DNA of 64,000 nucleotides from Molanna angustata (Eukaryota > Arthropoda > Insecta > Trichoptera > Molannidae). The DNA is taken from contig OY754970.1 of NCBI GenBank assembly GCA_963576475.1, positions 29,712,591-29,776,590 of the forward strand, written 5' to 3'. The notes beneath the pieces are model-generated. The model saw only the letters and a list, made by a program, of their open reading frames with translations, was not told where the DNA came from and searched no databases. Both the position numbers and the translations under genes were made by a program. Positions 57,226 through 64,000 of this stretch are shown here, piece after piece (positions within the stretch are counted from its first letter, which is position 1; each line of letters starts with the position of its first letter).

Positions 57226-57697
57226 TTTTTATTCAATTTACAAAATATATTTTTCATTGTCTTGTACTATATTTTAAAATAAGGTGTATTTACTTCAATA
57301 TAAATAATACAGCAATACCTCTTTAAAGTATTGTACTTGAAGTTGTCGATATTCACCTTGGTAAAAAAATAAATGAAAAATTTCACGCATATTATCGTAT
57401 GCAGAAGGCTATGTACATTCGATAATTTACATGATAGTTATAATATGATAATTTCGTGCTGACATAACGTACTTAAATCTCAATAGGCACATGAATTTGA
57501 GACAAACGAAAAAAAAATTCAAATACCGTTTTTAACGCGAGTAGATGTTAACTGTAAGTCTCGAATCGTTTTTCAATAAGAGATAATTTTGATTATATTA
57601 TTCAACTTGACTAATAAATATTCTCGTATTTCAATAAACAAGTATTATTAGGATAAATCATAAGCTGTATGTACTAGGCACTCAGTAATATTTTATG
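57226..57697. other. AT-rich DNA, no gene seen
   Basis: No feature supported. Confidence 0.45.
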
Positions 57698-58524
57698 AGA
57701 AAAGAACTAAATAACAAAATAACATCATTGCAAAACTAGCGGGAACTTCCTGGGGTAGTTCGGCAGAAATTTTGCGAACATCGGCAATGGCCTTGGTATA
57801 CAGCGCGCCGGAGTACTGTTCACCGGTGTGGGCAAGAAGTGCTCATTGCAACAAGATCAACACAGAGCTGAACAAAACAATGAGAATTGTTGCCGGTGTG
57901 GTGAGATCTACTCCGCTCCCTTGGCTACCTGTCTTGTCCAATATCGCTCCCCCGGAAGTGCGCAGAAATATGGCAACAGTTAGGGAAATGAAAAAAATAA
58001 AAGGGAAACCATCACTGCCGGCGTTTCAAGATGTATGTCATCCTCCGCGCAGCCGATTGCGGTCGAGGAAGCCAATTTGGAGTGTGAGACATGCGGACTT
58101 TGATGCCGGCAGTGACTGGAGACAAGACTGGGAAAGGGCGGAAGTTTGCAACAAATCCCTGATTCCAGACCCAACTGTACGAATCCCTGGTTTCGGCTTG
58201 CCTCGTAAAGCATGGGTGCGGCTAAACAGAATCCGCACAGAGCAGGGCTGCTGTAACTACCTCCTTTGGAAGTGGGGCAAGAGGGAAACACCAAACTGCG
58301 AATGTGGAGCTACAAGGCAGACGGTGGCACACTTGGTGGGAGAATGCCCTCTTTATGCATTCCCCGGTTCACTGGAGGAACTACATGCGGCTGACTCGGA
58401 AGCGGTGAACTGGCTTATGTCAGCGAGCTTCCGAATTTAATCTGACGTGACACCAGGACGCAACCCTCACGGTGAAGAAAAAGCCGATCCCATACGCAAA
58501 GTAAAGTAAGTAAGAAAAGAACTA
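57698..58524 (+). mobile_element. 5'-truncated LINE insertion, 12-bp TSD
   Basis: AGAAAAGAACTA at 57698-57709 and 58513-58524 flanks a 803-bp insert that ends with GTAAAGTAAGTA, a short tandem tail. The insert begins within the RT C-terminal region, and the 3' UTR is about 70 bp. It is markedly GC-richer than its surroundings. Confidence 0.9.
57715..58440 (+). pseudogene. LINE RT C-terminal region with zinc knuckle
   Basis: It is open from 57715 to the natural TAA. It begins QNNIIAKLAGTSWGSSAEIL, then RTSAMALVYSAPEYCSPVW (the post-RT region), NKTMRIVAGVVRSTPLPWLP and VLSNIAPPEVRR. The C-terminus has VPGFxLPRKxWVxLNRIRTE-like sequence (IPGFGLPRKAWVRLNRIRTE) and a CxCx8HxxxxC knuckle in CECGATRQTVAHLVGEC. 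The apparent start at 57772 is a TTG and is not biological. No stop or frameshift over 241 codons suggests recent arrival. It lacks the endonuclease and RT palm, so it is inactive. Confidence 0.88.
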
Positions 58525-58599
58525 TGAAAAAATTATATATTATTTTTTCATAATCATCCGTAACTTTTAGACTTCCCCTTTGTAGGACCAATTATACCC

Positions 58600-59010
58600 A
58601 AAACTCCTTCTTTCAAAGAGCATGCAATATTTATAATAACTTTTTTAAGACAGTCGACATATTTAGACACTCTAAAACTAAATATAAAAGTGCCATATCA
58701 GACGCCCTTCTAGGCTCGCGATAACTGGTTTCTGCTTGGTTCAATTTGACTACGATTCCCACAGCTTCCCTTCCCCCTAATATTCTTAATTTATTATCCT
58801 TTTCTTCCTTTCCATAACTGTATAAATTTTCCATAGTAAATTTTCCATAAAACTTTCCATAATAAATGAGCATAAATTTGTTAACACTGCACTATGTAAC
58901 TATCCGCAAACTGAAATGGTTTATAATGTGTAATTATTTTTTTAGTCTTTTTAATATATTCTGTAATGACTGTATGTTTGTTTGGTTAATAAATAAAAAA
59001 AAAAAAAAAA
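58600..59010 (+). mobile_element. LINE or retrocopy 3' end with poly(A)
   Basis: Near 58610-58720 the sequence encodes ACNIYNNFFKTVDIFRHSKT, KYKSAISDALLGSR, like a CR1/jockey C-terminus (FKxxxKxxLL). About 270 bases later come AATAAA and a run of about 18 A's at 58993. The opposite frame 58873-58631 is a shadow. Confidence 0.5.
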
Positions 59011-59129
59011 AATAATTCTATGCACTCAGTAATCATATTTTTAATAAAAAAATACATATTTTCACACTTAACTGCACAAAAAGTGTGTAGATCAAAAAAC
59101 CATGTATTTAGACCCAAAAATTGTTGTTC

Positions 59130-59218
59130 AAGAATGAATATGTTCCACATTAACAAGTTCATGATTGAGACTGCCTCGACACATAATCGGTCGAGGCAGT
59201 ATTCAAACCCTGTCTAAT
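59130..59218 (-). mobile_element. SINE family A, fragment
   Basis: AAGAATGAATATGTTCCACA, TTAACAAGTTCATG and GAGGCAGTATTCAAACCCTG fit family A body plus part of the head. Inside is a perfect small hairpin GACTGCCTCGACACAT / ATCGGTCGAGGCAGT. Confidence 0.55.
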
Positions 59219-59754
59219 ATTATCCCATTTCCTTAGTGTAATCTATAATATAAGTAAACATAATACATACCTACTAACTGGTAAATATTTTTTTGTAATT
59301 GATTTTTTAGTAAAAAACATACTTAGGTACTATTTTGTTTAATAAGTATATTAAAAATAGTGATATGGATTTTTTTTTCATAAATATTTTTGTATTTATA
59401 TAAACCTATACTTAAGTAATAAATTAATGTTTCAAGTTATTGAGTGATATTGGCTATAAACCTACATATCTACATAATTTATTATTGGTCAATCAAGTTT
59501 CCGGGAAAACGTGTCTTAACCACTCGTTGGAATAATTCAAATAATGATACACCTTCATGTAAACGGAAAATTCTAAGAAAATCATATCCGCTGGGTTTCA
59601 AACATGCAAAAATTAAAAGTGTCGTAGAAAAAATATCAATTGACTCACCACGATTGATTTTCTATTTTAATTTTTTTATCTGAAATCATTCAGAAACAAT
59701 TTTAAAAAGCAACCTATTATTATAGATACAAATCAATAATATTTTTTTTGACAA
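59219..59754. other. AT-rich DNA, no gene seen
   Basis: No feature supported. Confidence 0.45.
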
Positions 59755-60645
59755 ACTTTAAATCTCAATAGAGATGAAGTTGGAACATGATATAATATAG
59801 GAGACCTGGGAAATCATTATTATTATTATTATTATCGAGATGTCAAGCAGGCAGCAAAAAGCTGATATGCTTGAATGAGTCCAGTGTCACAGCAATCCAT
59901 CCAGTCCGTTCTTAAATGAGTTAACACTCTCAGTAACAACCAGATCCTGAGGCAGCTTGTTCCAAGCATCCACCACTCTATTTCTCAAGAAGTGTTTGTA
60001 CGGATTCTGACCAAACGCACTTCTATTTAACTTCAGGCTATGGCCACGCAAGTGCTCGTTTTGATTCTGAGGTATATATGCGGGAGTTCAGGACAGTCAT
60101 AATGATTGTTTAGCACTTTATATGTCTCAATGAGGTCACCCCTCGTTCTTCTTTCTTTAAGCGTTGTCAGTCCCAAGGCTTGGAGCCGCTCCTCATATGT
60201 CCAATCCTTAAACCCCGTTCCCAGTTTGGTGAACCTTCGCTGCATTCTTTCCAGCAGTGCAATGTCCTTCTCAAAATATGGTGACCAAATTTGGAAACCA
60301 TATTCTAATAGCGGCCGGACATAAGTCTTATACATTTTCACCAGTAATTCTGGGCTAATATTATTAAACGTTTTACGTATCAGATATGTCATACTGTTAG
60401 CTCGCTTTACTATACCAAGAATATGTTGGTCCCATTTGAGTTCTTTAGACACTGTAATACCCAGATCCCTTTGGCTATTCACTGATCTGAGAATGGTTCC
60501 CTCCAATCTGTATTGCAGCTTGGGATTCTTTGGGCCAATATGATGTACCTACTTACAGATTTTTCATCGGCTGATTTACGGTATCACTTTAAGCGCTTGC
60601 GCAACATTCACCAATAATGTTAATAATATATGTCATCATAAAATA
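59755..60645. mobile_element. MITE family M1 copy split by a CR1-like insertion
   Basis: The left part TCTCAATAGAGATGAAGTTG (59763), GGAACATGATATAATATAGG and the right part TCATCGGCTGATTTACGGTA, TCACTTTAAGCGCTTGCGCA, ACATTCACCAATAATG are the two halves of M1. The ~730-bp LINE fragment lies between them. Confidence 0.7.
59815..60545 (-). pseudogene. CR1-like LINE RT C-terminal fragment
   Basis: On minus: NPKLQYRLEGTILRSVNSQR, DLGITVSKELKWDQHI, then TYVRPLLEYGFQIWSPYFEK, DIALLERMQRRFTKL, TYEERLQALGLTTLKERRTR and GDLIETYKVLN. After a frameshift near 60065 comes HSLKLNRSAFGQNPYKHFLR, NRVVDAWNKLPQDLVVTESV, NSFKNGLDGLL and stop. All are standard CR1/L2-group C-terminal motifs. The 3' end carries (ATT)7 at about 59816-59836, typical of CR1-type short tandem tails. 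It is 5'-truncated with one frameshift, otherwise well kept. Confidence 0.88.
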
Positions 60646-63035
60646 TTTCCAAAAAGACATTATTCAATTCATATAAAAAAACACTAATTTATGCCTAGTT
60701 GTTTCGATAAAAAAATATTATACCGAATTCACTTGAATGTTCACATGGGTTAGTTATAAACAGATTGCCTTATATAAAAAAAAAACATCATTGTACACCG
60801 TATTGCAAATAAATGATTTTTGTATGACAAATATAATATAAACTATTTGAATTACATTTCTATAATAATAATAACGACTATAAGGTCGGAAAACCTTTTC
60901 AATCAATTGAATGAATATAAAAAAGACATACGAGATTGATCTGAAGTATAATTCTTTATCAAATATATACAATATGTAACCGGGAACAACTCTTTATCAG
61001 ATAATTATTTAACCATTAGCATGTACTTTTTGAACAGCCACAGCAAGTGTCTATACATTTAATCCATATATGGAATAATACAATGCCTGAGGATATGTGA
61101 AGTGGATGTATTAGATAATAAATACAGAAATTAGTTAGTAATTATAATATTGTTGCAGTAAAAATTGTGCAAATACTATGCTATAAACCACTTATTGAAA
61201 TAAACTTTACATGACTAGTTTGGGGAGTATACATTTTCTATCGACACGTGTATGATTTGAAATAACTATAAAATAATCCAAATCAACGGCTAAAACTTTG
61301 ACTTTTATAAATAAATTGTTCACTTCAATGTAAATGAGGTAAATTGAAACCTAGATAATATATATGTAGGTACCTAGATTGCATTAAAAATCACGAATAT
61401 TTCTAAGAATTTCAACTTTCAAAATGTTTCAATGTGAACCCGTAACTTGTAAGTTTAATATGACGTCAAAATATCTCTCCCACTAATTTTCCATTAACAC
61501 ACAACGTTAACTTGTATTCACTTCCAAGAACTTTTTACTGGTATTTCCACTTTTCTCTTCTAAAGATACCTGCATTTATTTACGAGTAGTGGATAATCTA
61601 GCAAATCTCAGTTGATACATCATTAATAATTTAGTTTGCAAGTAATCTTACATCAAGGCGTATTTTATCTGCCTCTTTGAACAACGCTGAAATATCAACA
61701 AAATAAATACAAGACAAGAAGAGCAACTTAATGAATCGGTCCATTGGATACCATGTTCTAGACAACAACTTATGTAGAAATGTGTTCAGATCGGTGATGG
61801 TAGAGGGAAGTATTTTTATGAGACCAGAATCAGGAATAATTACGTAATAGGCTTTACAAATCGTAAATTATGTATTAACATATTGTTTGTGTAAAAACAT
61901 AATCCAGTCTAGGTAATATCACACAGTCTAGGTAATATCAACAAAAATTCAAATTAATAGTAACCAAATTATAGTGACATAGCCAATCCGTACATTTTTT
62001 TTGTCGTGTAGAGAGTAAGTATACATTTTGATTTCGTAACGCTGAATCCTTTTCATGTCCTCTCTACAGCCCGAACTATAAATGTCTTATTAACTTCATA
62101 TTAGTATATATTATGTAAAGTGCATATAGACGGTTCATTTCAATAACCCCTTTGCATCTCTACGTTGTTAGGATACTGTTTTCAAAAATTGAGATTTTAT
62201 ATGAATGCACGCTTGCCAACACAAAGACGCGAACGCAGTTATTACAATAAATGGTCTATAGACTTAGAGGAAAATTAGTTTTCTATAAACATCCATTAAT
62301 TTCTTTTTTATGATTTCATCATTTATGGTGTATTTCTTTGTGTCATATTTTTTAATGTATAAAATTTATTGAATACAACAGATTAACCCATATTACAATC
62401 ATATATGAACATATCATTTTTAATGAGCCAATAACTATTTAAATAATGTATAAACTTTAGTTACTAAGTACAAAAGTTTGGCTAAAATATCAGTAGCCCA
62501 ACAGTTAAATTATACTATTTTTTCTGTGTTGAAACAAATAATGTTTAGTTTTATAAAACATTGCATTATAAAATGTACTCAATTTTTATTTAACTTCTCA
62601 ACGGATTCGTAACGCAATCGTTAGTAAAGAAATAAATTATAAGTTACAATTTTATTTTAAGTCACATTCTGGATATGGTAAGCAAATGTCCAACACTAGT
62701 CAGCGTCCAAAAATAAACGTGACAATTAAAATTGATTGTTTAACTCACTATTAAATTGTCAATAATATTATTAATTAATAAATGGTCAAAACAATGAGTA
62801 TTATATAATGTGAAATTAATTTCATAAACATGTTTATTTTCATATCCATTATCGTTGTTAAGCAGATACAGATTTATATCAGAAGATCTACAGAAAACCA
62901 AAAATAGGAATATCTGACTGCCATTTAATCCAATATTGAAGGCCACTAACATATCAAGATAGATTCCTTGCATAATTTTAATGAATATATTGCCTAAAAA
63001 TATTAGTAAAAAGAACATGTCAAGTCAAAGTCATT
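60646..63035. other. AT-rich DNA, no gene seen
   Basis: 2.4 kb with no recognisable element. CAGTCTAGGTAATATCA is duplicated in tandem near 61904-61940. Confidence 0.5.
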
Positions 63036-63112
63036 AATGCGCGATGCTGAGACTAAGTCCAGAACCCGTTCGAGAAAGATATCCAGACGGATGGAACGAG
63101 ACGTGTTAGCAT
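63036..63112 (+). pseudogene. Possible short LINE RT remnant
   Basis: GCGCGATGCTGAGACTAAGT, CCAGAACCCGTTCGAGAAAG and GAACGAGACG resemble the RAMLRLSxRDRxRNEDI part of LINE RTs with heavy decay. It is weak. Confidence 0.3.
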
Positions 63113-63688
63113 CAGCAATTAATTTTATCTTTAAAATTAACATAACAAGAATCATTAACAAATTTATTTTTAAAAAATCCTAGGTCATATTTGGTAGGTT
63201 TGCTTACGCAGTATGGTTTGCGTCAAATATGATAAAAAAATTGAATCTTTTGAATAAAGATAGGTTACATAAAAGTACATATAAAAAATATTAGTGGAAA
63301 CGATTTTGGATAATATTTGATTAAAAAGGAAAAAAACTTTGATTTAAGAGAAAACCATCGCATTATTATACCTCATAGATCTTTTTATTTGACCTTTTCT
63401 TCTCACTATCTATTTCAGCACTATTATTGTGGTTTATAATTAAGATATATGTACATATTATAAACATACTAATATTTACAAGAGTGGAGAAGAAAAGAGT
63501 CAAGAGATAGAATTGACGTTTGCTCTTTTGATCTTTTCTTACGCCCTCATAATCCTTTATAACACATTTTCCCACATCGTCCTCTTATATATGTAAACAC
63601 ACCCTCACAAATACACTTGGTTGTCTTTTATACTTGTGTACTTTTTATACTTTTATACCTTGAAGATTATTGTGAATTTAAGTACCTC
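63113..63688. other. AT-rich DNA, no gene seen
   Basis: No feature supported. Confidence 0.45.
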
Positions 63689-63810
63689 GACCGATCTCGT
63701 TCACCTATAGCACAAGCATTTATGCTTAGTTTAGGGAATGTAGGAAGATGTATATGTACTTGTTTAACAAGGACATATTCATTGTTTATAAAAAAAAATA
63801 AAAAATATTG
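63689..63810 (+). mobile_element. SINE family A, 3' body with A-rich tail
   Basis: CGACCGATCTCGTTCACCTA, TAGCACAAGCATTTATGCTT, AGTTTAGGGAATGTAGG and TTTAACAAGGACATATTCAT, then AAAAAAAAATAAAAAAT. The tRNA-like head is lost. Confidence 0.8.
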
Positions 63811-64000
63811 CATAATTATTGATAATATTATCTCAGAACAGGCTTCGACTAGTGAGAGAGTAAATTCCCTTATAATATTAAAGTAAACTTATATTGTATT
63901 CATTTGATATATTATGGAATTAATAAATATTTCATATTGTTTAGCAATGAGATTCACCACCCCTTTTGAATTTTGCCTTTTTATGTGAAGCGAGACTGGT
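63811..64000. other. AT-rich window end, no gene seen
   Basis: No feature supported. Confidence 0.4.

Noticed and set aside
60754..63575. Minus-strand frames at 60754, 62740 and 63366
   Set aside because: Low-complexity, hydrophobic AT-rich translations with no motif or duplicate.

Overview
This is an AT-rich, repeat-dominated stretch of animal nuclear DNA, most likely from an insect and probably a moth or butterfly. That assignment is an inference. It rests on dense 5'-truncated non-LTR retrotransposon 3' ends of kinds common in Lepidoptera, two tRNA-headed SINE families, frequent GTAGGTACCTACC-type motifs, and the absence of any bacterial-style gene layout. I found no credible single-copy host gene, rRNA gene, functional tRNA gene or CRISPR array. 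Almost every long reading frame belongs to a mobile element.

Layout. 0-6.4 kb: a 391-bp fold-back element, a LINE reverse-transcriptase remnant with a YADD motif, an inverted-repeat MITE, a SINE and one copy of a ~0.5-kb repeat. 6.45-9.2 kb: a satellite array of 86/88-bp monomers, interrupted once by a LINE-like insert. 9.9-13.9 kb: an RTE/BovB-like fragment, a 27-bp minisatellite and the second, oppositely oriented copy of the ~0.5-kb repeat. 16-30 kb: many RT C-terminal fragments, SINEs, a diverged direct duplication and a 290-bp ATTT microsatellite. 31.8-34.8 kb: the best-preserved element, a 5'-truncated R1-clade-like LINE with a 934-codon open frame between perfect 18-bp target-site duplications. 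35.5-37.7 kb: an RT fragment split by a 785-bp hAT element, a second hAT-like MITE carrying an internal 137-bp tandem duplication, and a tiny RTE-type insertion. 38.0-38.9 kb: a Penelope-like element C-terminus with a GIY-YIG endonuclease domain. 39-51 kb: LINE remnants, hairpin MITEs, SINEs and a 294-bp hAT MITE whose empty site can be seen in a paralogous sequence elsewhere in the window. 53.9-60.6 kb: LINE 3' ends, a PIF/Harbinger transposase N-terminal remnant, a LINE fragment with a 12-bp target-site duplication, and a CR1-like fragment nested in a MITE. 60.6-63 kb: featureless AT-rich DNA.

The genes do not act together as a pathway. The window records layered insertions: LINEs supply target-primed reverse transcription, SINEs and very short 3' fragments parasitise it, and hAT and fold-back elements sit in older LINE debris. 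The most novel signal is in the 6.45-9.2 kb satellite. Its 88-bp monomers carry a five-unit string of 5-bp blocks matching the alternating nTTCn/nGAAn pattern of a heat-shock element (middle unit imperfect), and part of the array is organised as a 262-bp trimer.
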